A stretch of 64,000 nt of DNA from Paragordius varius (Eukaryota; Nematomorpha). Below the pieces are notes generated by a model, which was given only the letters and a program-made list of their open reading frames with translations, had not been told where the DNA came from and made no database searches. Where the stretch lies: positions 3,844,001 to 3,908,000 of the forward strand of contig OZ176058.1 of the NCBI GenBank assembly GCA_964247055.1, in the 5' to 3' direction. A program made the position numbers and the translations under genes. This document shows positions 1 to 15,400 of the stretch, piece after piece (position 1 is the first letter of the stretch; the number at the start of each line of letters is the position of its first letter).

Positions 1-3000
1 TGATTGTTGAAAATATATGTTTCATTGTTGGAAACACTAAAAAGTAAAAAGACAACATAATTTGATTGTTGTAAAAATTATTTGATTGTTGAAAATATAT
101 GCTTGATTGTTGGAAACACTAAAAAGTTAAAAGAAAACATATTTTGATTGTTGGAAAAATTATTTGATTGTTGAAAATATATGTGTGGTTGTTGGAAATA
201 CTAAAAAGCTATTGGGCAACATATTTTGATTGTTGTAAAAATAATTTGATTGTTGAAAATATATGTTTGATTGTTGGAAACACTAAAAAGTTAAAAGAAA
301 ACATAATTTGATTGTTGAATAAATTATTTGATTGTTGAAAATATATTTTTGATTGTTGGAAATACTAAAAAGCTATTGGGCAACATATTTTGATTGTTGG
401 AAAAATTATTTGATTGTTAAAAATATATGTTTGATTGTTGAAAATATATGTTTCATTGTTGGAAACACTAAAAAGTAAAAAGACAACATAATTTGATTGT
501 TGTAAAAATTATTTGATTGTTGAAAATATATGTTTGATTGTTGGAAACACTAAAAAGTTAAAAGACAACATAATTTGATTGTTGGAAAAATTATTAGATT
601 GTTGAAAATATATGTTTGACTGTTGGAAATATTAAAAAGCTATAACATATTTTGATTTTTTGAAAAATTATTTGATTGTTGAAAATATATGTAGGATTGT
701 TGGAAACACTTAAAGCTATTGGGCAACATATTTTGATTGTTTGAAAAATTATTTGATTGTTGAAAATATATGTTTCATTGTTGGAAACACTAAAAAGCTA
801 TTGGGCAACATATTTTGATTGTTGTAAAAATAATTTGAATGTTGAAAATATATGTTTGATTGTTGGAAACACTAAAAAGTTAAAAGAAAACATAATTTGA
901 TTGTTGAATAAATTATTTGATTGTTGAAAATATATTTTTGATTGTTGGAAATACTAAAAAGCTATTGGGCAACATATTTTGATTGTTGGAAAAATTATTT
1001 GATTGTTGAAAATATATGTTTGATTGTTGAAAATATATGTTTCATTGTTGGAAACACTAAAAAGTAAAAAGACAACATAATTTGATTGTTGTAAAAATTA
1101 TTTGATTGTTGATAATATATGTTTGATTGTTGGAAACACTAAAAAGTTAAAAGAAAACATATTTTGATTGTTGGAAAAATTATTTGATTGTTGAAAATAT
1201 ATGTTTGATTGTTGGAAACACTTAAAAGTTAAAAGAAAACATAATTTGATTGTTGAATAAATTATTTGATTGTTGAAAATATATTTTTGATTGTTGGAAA
1301 TACTAAAAAGCTATTGGGCAATATATTTTGATTGTTGGAAAAATTATTTGATTGTTGAAAATATATGTTTAATTGTTGGAAAGACTAAAAAGCTGTTGGG
1401 CAACATATTATGATTGTTTGAAAAATTATTTGATTGTCGAAAAAATATGTTTGATTGTTGAAAATATATGTTTCATTGTTGGAAACACTAAAAAGTAAAA
1501 AGACAACATAATTTGATTGTTGAAAAAATTATTTAATTGTTGGAAACACTTAAAAACTATTGGGCAACATATTTTGATAGTTGGAGAAATTATTTGATTG
1601 TTGAAAATATATGATTGATTGTTGGAAACACTAAAAAGTTAAAAGACAACATAATTTGATTGTTGGAAAAATTATTTGATTGTTGAAAATATATGTTTGA
1701 TAAAAAGTTAAAAGAAATCAAATTTTGATTGTTGGAAATTGGAAACACTAACAAGCTATTGGGCAACATATTTTGATTGTTGTAAAAATTATGATTGTTG
1801 AAAAAATATGTTTGATTGTTGGAAAAACTAAAAAACTATTGGGCAACATATTTTGATTGTTGTAAAAATTATTTGATTGTTGAAAATATATGTTTGATAG
1901 TTGGAAACACTAAAAAGTTTAAAGAAAACATATTTTGATAGTTGGAGAAATTATTTGATTGTTGAAAATATATGATTGATTGTTGGAAACATTAAAAAGT
2001 TAAAAGACAACATAATTTGATTGTTGGAAAAATTATTTGATTGTTGAAAATATATCTTTAATTGTTGGAAATATTAAAAAGCTATTACATATTTTGATTT
2101 TTTGAAAAATTATTTGATTGTTGAAAATATATGTAGGATTGTTGGAAACACTAAAAGCTATTGGGCAACATATTTTGATTGTTTGAAAAATTATTTGATT
2201 GTTGAAAATATATGTTTCATTGTTGGAAACACTAAAAAGCTATTGGGCAACATATTTTGATTGTTGTAAAAATAATTTGATTGTTGAAAATATATGTTTG
2301 ATTGTTGGAAACACTAAAAAGTTAAAAGAAAACATAATTTGATTTTTGAATAAATTATTTGATTGTTGAAAATATATTTTTGATTGTTGGAAATACTAAA
2401 AAGCTATTGGGCAACATATTTTGATTGTTGGAAAAATTATTTGATTGTTAAAAATATATGTTTGATTGTTGAAAATATATGTTTCATTGTTGGAAACACT
2501 AAAAAGTAAAAAGACAACATAATTTGATTGTTGTAAAAATTATTTGATTGTTGAAAATATATGTTTGATTGTTGGAAACACTAAAAAGTTAAAAGAAAAC
2601 ATATTTTAATTGTTGGAAAAATTATTTGATTGTTGAAAATATATGTTTGATTGTTGGAAAGACTAAAAAGCTATTGGGCAACATATTTTGATTGTTTGAA
2701 AAATTATATGATTGTTAAAAAAATATGTTTGATTGTTGAAAATATATGTTTCATTGTTGGAAACACTAAAAAGTAAAAAGACAACATAATTTGATTGTTG
2801 TAAAAATTATTTGATTGTTGAAAATATATGCTTGATTGTTGGAAACACTAAAAAGTTAAAAGAAAACATATTTTGATTGTTGGAAAAATTATTTGATTGT
2901 TGAAAATATATGTTTGATTGTTGGAAATACTAAAAAGCTATTGGGCAACATATTTTGATTGTTGTAAAAATAATTTGATTGTTGAAAATATATGTTTGAT

Positions 3001-6000
3001 TGTTGGAAACACTAAAAAGTTAAAAGAAAACATAATTTGATTGTTGAATAAATTATTTGATTGTTGAAAATATATTTTTGATTGTTGGAAATACTAAAAA
3101 GCTATTGCGCAACATATTTTGATTGTTGGAAAAATTATTTGATTGTTAAAAATATATGTTTGATTGTTGAAAATATATGTTTCATTGTTGGAAACACTAA
3201 AAAGTAAAAAGACAACATAATTTGATTGTTGTAAAAATTATTTGATTGTTGAAAATATATGTTTGATTGTTGGAAACACTAAAAAGTTAAAAGAAAACAT
3301 ATTTTAATTGTTGGAAAAATTATTTGATTGTTGAAAATATATGTTTGATTGTTGGAAATACTATAATGCTATTGGGCAACATATTTTGATTGTTTGAAAA
3401 ATTATATGATTGATAAAAAAATATGTTTGTTTGTTGAAAATATATGTTTCATTGTTGGAAACACTAAAAAGTAAAAAGACAACATAATTTGATTGTTGTA
3501 AAAACTATTTGATTGTTGAAAATATATGCTTGATTGTTGGAAACACTAAAAAGTTAAAAGAAAACATATTTTGATTGTTGGAAAAATTATTTGATTGTTG
3601 AAAATATATGTTTGATTGTTGGAAAGACTAATAAGCTGTTGGGCAACATATTATGATTGTTTGAAAAATTATTTGATTGTCGAAAAAATATGTTTGATTG
3701 ATGAAAATATATGTTTAATTGTTGGAAACACTAAAAAGTAAAAAGACAACATAATTTGATTGTTGAAAAAATTATTTAATTGTTGGAACACTTAAAAACT
3801 ATTGGGCAACATATTTATTGTTGGAAAATTATTTGATTGTTGAAAATATATGTTTGATTGTTGGAAACACTAAAAAGATAAAAGACAACATAATTTGATT
3901 GTTGAAAAAATTATTTAATTGTTGGAAACACTAAAAAACTATTGGGCAACATATTTATTGTTGGAAAATTATTTGATTGTTGAAAATATATGTTTGATTA
4001 TTGGAAACACTAAAAAGTTAAAAGAAAATATTATTTGATTGTTGAAAATATATTTTTGATTGTTGGAAATACTAAAAAGCTATTGGGCAACATATTTTGA
4101 TTTTTGGAAAAATTATTTGATTGTTGAAAATATATGTTTGATTGTTGGAAAGACTAAAAAGCTGTTGGGCAACATATTATGATTGTTTGAAAAATTATTT
4201 TATTGTCGAAAAAATATGTTTGATTGTTGAAAATATATGTTTCATTGTTGGAAACACTAAAAAGTAAAAAGACAACATAATTTGATTGTTGAAAAAATTA
4301 TTTAAATTGTTGGAAACACTTAAAAACTATTGGGCAACATATTTTGTTAGTTGGAGAAATTATTTGATTGTTAAAAATATATGATTGAATGTTGGAAACA
4401 CTAAAAAGTTAAAAGACAACATAATTTGATTGTTAAAATTATTTGATTGTTGAAAATATATGTTTGATTTTTGGAAATATTAAAAAGCTATTACATATTT
4501 TGATATTTTGAAAAATTATTTGATTGTTGAAAATATATGTAGGATTGTTGGAAACACTAAAAGCTATTGGGCAACTGATTTTGATTGTTTGAAAAATTAT
4601 TTGATTGTTGAAAATATATGTTTCATTGTTGGAAACACTAAAAAGCTATTGGGCAACATATTTTGATTGTTGTAAAAATAATTTGATTGTTGAAAATATA
4701 TGTTTGATTGTTGGAAACACTAAAAAGTTAAAAGAAAACATAATTTGATTGTTGGAAAAATTATTTGATTGTTGAAAATATATGTTTGATTGTTGAAAAT
4801 ATATGTTTCATTGTTGGAAACACTAAAAAGTAAAAAGACAACATAATTTGATTGTTGTAAAAATTATTTGATTGTTGATAATATATGTTTGATTGTTGGA
4901 AACACTAAAAAGTTAAAAAAAAACATATTTTGATTGTTGGAAAAATTATTTGATTGTTGAAAATATATGTTTGATTGTTGGAAACACTAAAAAGTTAAAA
5001 GAAAACATAATTTGATTGTTGAATAAATTATTTGATTGTTGAAAATATATATTTGATTGTTGGAAATACTAAAAAGCTATTGGGCAACATATTTTGATTG
5101 TTGGAAAAATTATTTGATTGTTAAAAATATATGTTTGATTGTTGAAAATATATGTTTCATTGTTGGAAACACTAAAAAGTAAAAAGACAACATAATTTGA
5201 TTGTTGTAAAAATTATTTGATTGTTGAAAATATATGTTTGATTGTTCGAAACACTAAAAAGTTAAAAGAAAACATATTTTAATTGTTGGAAAAATTATTT
5301 GATTGTTAAAAATATATGTTTGATTGTTGGAAATACTAAAAATCTATTGGGCAACATATTTTGATTGTTTGAAAAATTATATGATTGTTAAAAAAATATG
5401 TTTGATTGTTGAAAATATATGTTTCATTGTTGGAAACACTAAAAAGTAAAAAGACAACATAATTTGATTGTTGTAAAAATTATTTGATTGTTGATAATAT
5501 ATGTTTGATTGTTGGAAACACTAAAAAGTTAAAAGAAAACATATTTTGATTGTTGGAAAAATTATTTGATTGTTGAAAATATATGTTTGATTGTTGGAAA
5601 CACTAAAAAGTTAAAAGAAAACATAATTTGATTGTTGAATAAATTATTTGATTGTTGAAAATATATTTTTAATTGTTGGAAATACTAAAAAGCTATTGGG
5701 CAACATATTTTGATTGTTGGAAAAATTATTTGATTGTTGAAAATATATGTTTCATTGTTGGAAACACTAAAAAGCTATTGGGCAACATATTTTGATTGTT
5801 GTAAAAATAATTTGATTGTTGAAAATATATGTTTGATTGTTGGAAACACTAAAAAGTTAAAAGAAAACATAATTTGATTGTTGAATAAATTATTTGATTG
5901 TTGAAAATATATTTTTGATTGTTGGAAATACTAAAAAGCTATTGGGCAACATATTTTGATTGTTGGAAAAATTATTTGAATGTTGAAAATATATGTTTGA

Positions 6001-9000
6001 TTGTTGAAAATATATGTTTCATTGTTGGAAACACTAAAAAGTAAAAAGACAACATAATTTGATTCTTGTAAAAATTATTTGATTGTTGATAATATATGTT
6101 TGATTGTTGGAAACACTAAAAAGTTAAAAGAAAACATATTTTGATTGTTGGAAAAATTATTTGATTGTTGAAAATATATGTTTGATTGTTGGAAACACTA
6201 AAAAGTTAAAAGAAAACATAATTTGATTGTTGAATAAATTATTTGATTGTTGAAAATATATTTTTAATTGTTGGAAATACTAAAAAGCTATTGGGCAACA
6301 TATTATGATTGTTTGAAAAATTATTTGATTGTCGAAAAAATATGTTTGATTGTTGAAAATATATGTTTCATTGTTGGAAACACTAAAAAGTAAAAAGACA
6401 ACATAATTTGATTGTTGAAAAAATTATTTGATTGTTGAAAATATATGTTTGATTGTTGGAAATATTTAAAAGCTATAACATATTTTGATTTTTTGAAAAA
6501 TTATTTGATTGTTGAAAATATATGTGGGATTGTTGGAAACACTTAAAGCTATTGGGCAACATATTTTGATTGTTTGAAAAATTATTTGATTGTTGAAAAT
6601 ATATGTTTCATTGTTGGAAACACTAAAAAGCTATTGGGCAACATATTTTGATTGTTGTAAAAATAATTTGATTGTTGAAAATATATGTTTGATTGTTGGA
6701 AACACTAAAAAGTTAAAAGAAACATAATTTGATTGTTGAATAAATTATTTGATTGTTGAAAATATATTTTTGATTGTTGGAAATACTAAAAAGCTATTGG
6801 GCAACATATTTTGATTGTTGGAAAAATTATTTGATTGTTGAAAATATATGTTTGATTGTTGAAATTATATGTTTCATTGTTGGAAACACTAAAAAGTAAA
6901 AAGACAACATAATTTGATTGTTGTAAAAATTATTTGATTGTTGATAATATATGTTTGATTGTTGGAAACACTAAAAAGTTAATAGAAAACATATTTTGAT
7001 TGTTGGAAAAAGTATTTGATTGTTGAAAATATATGTTTGATTGTTGGAAATACTAAAAAGCTATTGGGCAACATATTTTGATTGTTTGAAAAATTATTTG
7101 ATTGTCGAAAAAATATGTTTGATTCTTGAAAATATATGTTTCATTGTTGGAAAAACTAAAAAGTAAAAAGACAACATAATTTGATTGTTGAAAAAATTAT
7201 TTAATTGTTGGAAACACTTAAAAACTATTGGGCAACATATTTATTGTTGGAAAATTATTTGATTGTTGAAAATATATGTTTGATTGTTGGAAACACTAAA
7301 AAGATAAAAGACAACATAATTTGATTGTTGAAAAAATTATTTAATTGTTGGAAACACTAAAAAACTATTGGGCAACATATTTATTGTTGGAAAATTATTT
7401 GATTGTTGAAAATATATGTTTGATTGTTGGAAACACTAAAAAGTTAAAAGAAAACATAATTTGATTGTTGAATAAATTATTTGATTGTTGAAAATATATT
7501 TTTGATTGTTGGAAATACTAAAAAGCTATTGGGCAACATATTTTGATTGTTGGAAAAATTATGTGATTGTTGAAAATATATGTTTGATTGTTGGAAAGAC
7601 TAAAAAGCTGTTGGGCAACATATTATGATTGTTTGAAAAATTATTTGATTGTCGAAAAAATATGTTTGATTGTTGAAAATATATGTTTCATTGTTGGAAA
7701 CACTAAAAAGTAAAAAGACAACATAATTTGATTGTTGAAAAAATTATTTAATTGTTGGAAACACTTAAAAACTATTGGGCAACATATTTTGATAGTTGGA
7801 GAAATTATTTGATTGTTGAAAATATATGATTGATTGTTGGAAACACTAAAAAGTTAAAAGACAACATAATTTGATTGTTGGAAAAATTATTTGATTGTTG
7901 AAAATATATGTTTGATTGTTGGAAATATTAAAAAGCTATAACATATTTTGATTTTTTGAAAAATTATTTGATTGTTGAAAATATATGTTTCATTGTTGGA
8001 AACACTAAAAAGCTATTGGGCAACATATTTTGATTGTTGTAAAAATAATTTGATTGTTGAAAATATATGTTTCATTGTTTGAAAAACTAAAAAGTTAAAA
8101 GAAAACATAATTTGATTGTTGAATAAATTATCTGATTGTTGAAAATATATTTTTGATTGTTGGAAATACTAAAAAGCTATTGGGCAACATATTTTGATTG
8201 TTGGAAAAATTATTTGATTGTTGAAAATATATGTTTGATTGTTGAAAATATATGTTTCATTGTTGGAAACACTAAAAAGTAAAAAGACAACATAATTTGA
8301 TTGTTGTAAAAATTATTTGATTGTTGAAAATATATGATTGATTGTTGGAAACACTAAAAAGTTAAAAGACAACATAATTTGATTGTTGAAAAAATTATTT
8401 GATTGTTGAAAATATATGTTTAATTGTTGGAAATATTAAAAAGCTATTGGGCAACATATTTTGATTGTTTGAAAAATTATTTGATTGTCGAAAAAATATG
8501 TTTGATTGTTGAAAATATATGTTTCATTGTTGGAAACACTAAAAAGTAAGACAACATAATTTGATTGTTGAAAAAATTATTTAATTGTTGGAAACACTTA
8601 AAAACTATTGGGCAACATATTTATTGTTGGAAAATTATTTGATTGTTGAAAATATATGTTTGCTTGTTGGAAACACTAAAAAGATAAAAGACAACATAAT
8701 TTGATTGTTGAAAAAATTATTTAATTGTTGGAAACACTAAAAACTATTGGGCAACATATTTATTGTTGGAAAATTATTTGATTGTTGAAAATATATGTTT
8801 GATTGTTGGAAACACTAAAAAGTTAAAAGAAAACATAATTTGATTGTTGAATTAATTATTTGATTGTTGAAAATATATTTTTGATTGTTGGAAATACTAA
8901 AAAGCTATTGGGCAACATATTTTGATTGTTGGAAAAATTATTTGATTGTTGAAAATATATGTAGGATTGTTGGAAACACTAAAAGCTATTGGGCAACATA

Positions 9001-12000
9001 TTTTGATTGTTTGAATTATTTGATTGTTGAAAATATATGTTTCATTGTTGGAAACACTAAAAAGCTATTGGGCAACATATTTTGATTGTTGTAAAAATAA
9101 TTTGATTGTTGAAAATATATGTTTGATTGTTGGAAACACTAAAAAGTTAAAAGAAAACATAATTTGATTGTTGAATAAATTATTTGATTGTTGAAAATAT
9201 ATTTTTGATTGTTGGAAATACTAAAAAGCTATTGAGCAACATATTTTGATTGTTGGAAAAATTATTTGATTGTTGAAAACATATGTTTGATTGTTGAAAA
9301 TATATGTTTCATTGTTGGAAACACTAAAAAGTAAAAAGACAACATAATTTGATTGTTGTAAAAATTATTTGATTGTTGATAATATATGTTTGATTGTTGG
9401 AAACACTAAAAAGTTAAAAGAAAACATATTTTGATTGTTGGAAAAATTATTTGATTGTTGAAAATATATTTTTGATTGTTGGAAATACTAAAAAGCTATT
9501 GGGCAACATATTTTGATTGTTTGAAAAATTATTTGATTGTCGAAAAAATATGTTTGATTGTTGAAAATATATGTTTCATTGTTGGAAACACTAAAAAGTA
9601 AGACAACATAATTTGATTGTTGAAAAAATTATTTAATTGTTGGAAACACTTAAAAACTATTGGGCAACATATTTATTGTTGGAAAATTATTTGATTGTTG
9701 AAAATATATGTTTGCTTGTTGGAAACACTAAAAAGATAAAAGACAACATAATTTGATTGTTGAAAAAATTATTTAATTGTTGGAAACACTAAAAACTATT
9801 GGGCAACATATTTATTGTTGGAAAATTATTTGATTGTTGAAAATATATGTTTGATTGTTGGAAACACTAAAAAGTTAAAAGAAAACATAATTTGATTGTT
9901 GAATTAATTATTTGATTGTTGAAAATATATTTTTGATTGTTGGAAATACTAAAAAGCTATTGGGCAACATATTTTGATTGTTGGAAAAATTATTTGATTG
10001 TTGAAAATATATGTTTGATTGTTGAAAATATATGTTTCATTGTTGGAAACACTAAAAAGTAAAAAGACAACATAATTTGATTGTTGTAAAAATTATTTGA
10101 TTGTTGATAATATATGTTGATTGTTGGAAACACTAAAAAGTTAAAAGAAAACATATTTTGATTGTTGGAAAAATTATTTGATTGTTGAAAATATATGTTT
10201 GATTGTTGGAAATACTGCTATTGGGCAACATATTTTGATTGTTTGAAAAATTATTTGATTGTCGAAAATATATCTTTGATTGTTGAAAATATATGTTTCA
10301 TTGTTGGAAACACTAAAAAGTAAAAAGACAACATAATTTGATTGTTGAAAAAATTATTTAATTGTTGGAAACACTTAAAAACTATTGGGCAACATATTTT
10401 GATTGTTTGAAAAATTATTTGATTGTTGAAAATATATGTTTCATTGTTGGAAACACTAAAAAGCTATTGGGCAACATATTTTGATTGTTGTAAAAATAAT
10501 TTGATTGTTGAAAATATATGTTTGATTGTTGGAAACACTAAAAAGTTAAAAGAAAACATAATTTGATTGTTGAATAAATTATTTGATTGTTGAAAATATA
10601 TTTTTCATTGTTGGAAATACTAAAAAGCTATTGGGCAACATATTTTGATAGTTGGAAAAATTATTTGATTGTTGAAAATATATGTTTGATTGTTGAAAAT
10701 ATATGTTTCATTGTTGGAAACACTAAAAAGTAAAAAGACAACATAATTTGATTGTTGTAAAAATTATTTGATTGTTGATAATATATGTTTGATTGTTGGA
10801 AACACTAAAAAGTTAAAAGAAAACATATTTTGATTGTTGGAAAAATTATTTGATTGTTGAAAATATATGTTTGATTGTTGGAAATACTAAAAAGCTATTG
10901 GGCAACATATTTTGATTGTTTGAAAAATTATATGATTGTTGAAAAAATATGTTTGATTGTTGAAAATATATGTTTCATTGTTGGAAACACAAAAAAGTAA
11001 AAAGACAACATAATTTGATTGTTGTAAAAATTATTTGATTGTTGAAAATATATGTTTGATTCTGGGAAACACTAAAAAGTTAAAAGAAAACATATTTTGA
11101 TTGTTGGAAAAATTATTTGATTGTTGAAAATATATGTTTGATTGTTGGAAATACTAAAAAGCTATTGGGCAACATATTTTGATTGTTTGAAAAATTATAT
11201 GATTGTTGAAAAAATATGTTTGATTGTTGAAAATATATGTTTCATTGTTGGAAACACTAAAAAGTAAAAAGACAACATAATTTGATTGTTGTAAAAATTA
11301 TTTGATTGTTAAAAATATATGTTTGATTGTTGGAAACACTAAAAAGTTAAAAGAAAACATATTTTGATTGTTGGAAAAATTATTTGATTGTTAAAAATAT
11401 ATGTTTGATTGTTGGAAAGACTAAAAAGCTGTTGGGCAACATATTATGATTGTTTGAAAAATTATTTGATTGTCGAAAAAATATGTTTGATTGTTGAAAA
11501 TATATGTTTCATTGTTGGAAACACTAAAAAGTAAAAAGACAACATAATTTGATTGTTGAAAAAATTATTTAATTGTTGGAAACACTTAAAAACTATTGGG
11601 CAACATATTTATTGTTGGAAAATTATTTGATTGTTGAAAATATATGTTTAATTGTTGGAAACACTAAAAAGATAAAAGACAACATAATTTGATTGTTGAA
11701 AAAATTATTTAATTGTTGGAAACACTAAAAAACTATTGGGCAACATATTTATTGTTGGAAAATTATTTGATTGTTGAAAATATATGTTTGATTGTTGGAA
11801 ACACTAAAAAGTTAAAAGAAAACATAATTTGATTGTTGAATAAATTATTTGATTGTTGAAAATATATTTTTGATTGTTGGAAATACTAAAAAGCTATTGG
11901 GCAACATATTTTGATTGTTGCAAAAATTATTTGATTGTTGAAAATATATGTTTGATTGTTGGAAATACTAAAAAGCTATTGGGCAACATGTTTTGATTGT

Positions 12001-12080
12001 TAAAAAAAATTTGTTGATTGTTGAAAATATATGTTTGATTGTTGGAAACACTAAAAAGTTAAAAGAAAACATATTTTGAA
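1..12080 (+). repeat. 82-bp satellite array, left section, mixed monomer types
   Basis: Tandem monomers of about 82 bp, read on plus. Each has three near-identical boxes beginning TTGATTGTTG plus one variable box that is either type A (GCTATTGGGCAACAT) or type B (GTTAAAAGAAAACAT, GTAAAAAGACAACAT). Many units carry one extra or one missing sub-repeat of about 21 bp, for example the doubled GATTGTTGAAAATATATG just before the recurrent TTTCATTGTTGG. A compound block of shortened monomers, marked by CATATTTATTGTTGG, recurs near 3.8, 7.2, 8.6, 9.7 and 11.6 kb. A block of about 480 bp at 8483-8960 is repeated at 9536-10013, a shift of about 1052 bp. No gene, RNA or foreign insertion is visible. The array runs off the left edge of the window. 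Confidence 0.97.
8483..10013 (+). repeat. Duplicated ~480-bp satellite block, ~1.05 kb apart
   Basis: The blocks at 8483-8960 and 9536-10013 share several private variants: GATTGTCGAAAAAATATG, AAAAAGTAAGACAAC (a shortened type B box) and GTTTGCTTGTTGG. The GCTTG variant lies at 8661 and 9713, giving a 1052-bp shift, close to 13 monomers. The copies diverge after about 8960 and 10013. This is a local duplication by unequal exchange within the array. Confidence 0.8.
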
Positions 12081-12462
12081 ATTTGGAAAAATTATTTAAT
12101 TGTTGGAAACACTTAAAAACTATTGGGCAACATATTTTGATTGTTGGAAAAATTATTTGATTGTTGAAAATATATGTTTGGTTGTTGGAAACACTAAAAA
12201 ATTTAAAAAAACATATTTTGATTGTTGGAAAAATTATTTGATTGTTGAAAATATATGTTTGATTGTTGAAAACACTAAAAAGTTAAAAGACAACATATTT
12301 TGATTGTTGGAAAATTATTTTTTGTTGAAATTATATGTTTGATAGTTGGAAACACTAAAAAGCTATTCGGCAACATTTTTTGATTGTTGGAAAAATTATT
12401 TGATTGTTGAAAATATATGTTTGATTGTTGGGAACACTAATAACTATTGGGCAACATATTTT

Positions 12463-15400
12463 GAATCGAAAAATCATTTGATTGTTGAAAATATATGTTT
12501 GATTGTTGGAAAAATTATTTAATTGTTGAAAATATATGTTTGATTGTTGGAAAAATTATTTGATTGTTGAAAATATATGTTTAATTGTTGAAAACACTAA
12601 AAAGTTAAAAGACAACATATTTTGATTGTTGGAAAAATTATTTTTTGTTGAAAAATGTTTGATTGTTGGAAACACTAAAAAGAACCTATTTTAATTGTTG
12701 GAAAAATTATTTGATTGTTGAAAATATATGTTTGATTGTTGGAAACACTAAAAAGTTAAAAGACAGCATATTTTGATTGATCGAAAAATTATTTGATTGT
12801 TGAAAATATATGTTTGATTGTTGGAAACACTAAAAAGCTAAATAACAACATATTTGGATTGTTGGAAAAATTTTATTGTTGAAAATAAATGTTTGATATT
12901 TGGATTGTTGGAAAAATTTTATTGTTGAAAATAAATGTTTGATAGTTGGAAACAGTAAAAAGTAAAAGACAACATATTTTGATTGTTGGAAATTATTTGA
13001 TTGTTGAAAATATATGTTTGATTGTTGGAAACACTAAAAAGCTATTGGGCAATATATTATGATTGTTGGAAATATTATATGATGGTTGGAAATATATGTT
13101 TGATTGTTGGAAAAATTATTTGATTGTTGAATATATATGTTTGATTGTTGAAAACACTAAAAAGTTAAAACACAACATATTTTGATTGTTGGAAAAATTA
13201 TTTTTTGTTGAAAAAAATGTTTGATTGTTGGAAACACTAAAAAGATATTGGGTAACCTATTTTAATTGTTGGAAAATTATTTGATTGTTTAAAATATATG
13301 TTTGATTGATGGAAACACTAAAAAGTTAAAAGACAACATTTTTTGATTGATCGAAAAATTATTTGATTGTTGAAAATATATGTTTGATTGTTGGTAAAAT
13401 TATTTAATTGTTGAAAATATATATTAGATTGTTGGAAAATTATTTAATTGTTGAAAATATATGTTTGATTGTTGGATAAATTATTTGATTGTTGAAATTA
13501 TATGTTTGATAGTTGGAAACACTAAAAAGCTATTGGGCAACATATTTTGTTTGTTTGAAAAATTATTTGATTGTTGAAAATATATATTTGATTGTTGGAA
13601 ACAATAAAAAGCTATTGGGCAACATATTTTGATTGTTGGAAAAAATATTCGATTGTTGAAAATATATGTTTGATTGTTGGAAACATTAAAAAGTTAAAAG
13701 ACAACATATTTTGATTGTTGGAAAAATTATTTTTTATTGAAAATATATGTTTGATTGTTGGAAAAATTATTTAATTGTTGAAAATATATGTTTGATTGTT
13801 GGAAAAATTGATTGAATGTTGAAAATATATGTTTGATTGTTAGAAACACTCGAAAGTTAAAAGACAACATATTTTGATTGTTGGAAAAATTATTTTTTGT
13901 TGAAAATATATGTTTGATTGGAAAAATTATTTAATTGTTGAAAATATATGTTTGATTGTTGGAAAAATTATTTGATTGTTGAAAATATATGTTTAATTGT
14001 TGAAAACACTAAAAAGTTAAAAGACAACATATTTTGATTGTTGGAAAAATTATTTTTTGTTGAAAAATGTTTGATTGTTGGAAACACTAAAAAGAACCTA
14101 TTTTAATTGTTGGAAAAATTATTTGATTGTTGAAAATATATGTTTGATTGTTGGAAACACTAAAAAGTTAAAAGACAACATATTTTGATTGATCGAAAAA
14201 TTATTTGATTGTTGAAAATATATGTTTGATTGTTGGAAACACTAAAAAGCTAAAAAACAACATATTTGGATTGTTGGAAAAATTTTATTGTTGAAAATAA
14301 ATGTTTGATATTTGGATTGTTGGAAAAATTTTATTGTTGAAAATAAATGTTTGATAGTTGGAAACACTAAAAAGTAAAAGACAACATATTTTAATTGTTG
14401 GAAATTATTTGATTGTTGAAAATATATGTTTGATTGTTGGAAACACTAAAAAGCTTTTGGGCAATATATTATGATTGTTGGAAATATTATATGATGGTTG
14501 GAATATATGTTTGATTGTTGGAAACACTAAAAAGTTAAAAGACAACATAATTTGATTGTAGAAAAAATTATTTGATTGTTGAAAATATATGTTTGATAGT
14601 TGGAAACACTAAAAAGCTATTCGGCAACATATTTTGATTGTTGGAAAAATTATTTGAATGTTGAAAATATATGTTTGATTGTTGGAAAAATTATTTGATT
14701 GTTGAAAATATATGTTTGATTGGTGGAAAAATTATTTGATTGTTGAAAATATATGTTTGATTGTTGGAAACACTAAAAAGCTATTGGGAACATATTTTAT
14801 TGTTGGAGAAATTATTTGAATGTTGAAAATATATGTTTGATTGTTGGAAAAATTATTTGATTGTTGAAAATATATGTTTGATTGTTGAAAACACTAAAAA
14901 GTTAAATACCAACATATTTTGATTGTTGGAAAAATTATTTTTTGTTAAAAAAAATGTTTGATTGTTGGAAAAATTATTTAATTGTTGAGAATATATATTT
15001 GATTGTTGGAAAAATTATTTAATTGTTGAAAATATATGTTTAATTGTTGGCAAAATTATTTGATTGTTGAAAAAATATGTTTGATAGTTTTAAACACTAA
15101 AAAGCTATTGGGCATCATATTTTGATTGTTGGAAAAATTATTTGATTTTTAAAATACATGTTTGATTGTTGGGAACACTAAAAACTATTGGGCAACATAT
15201 TTGATTATTGAATTATTTGAGTTGAAAATATATGTTTGATTGTTGGAAAAATTCTAAGATTGTTGAAAATATATGTTTGATTGTTGAAAACACTAAAAAG
15301 TTAAAAGACAACATATTTTGATTGTTGGAAAATTATTTTTTGTTGAAATTATATGTTTGATAGTTGGAAACACTAAAAAGCTATTCGGCAACATTTTTTG

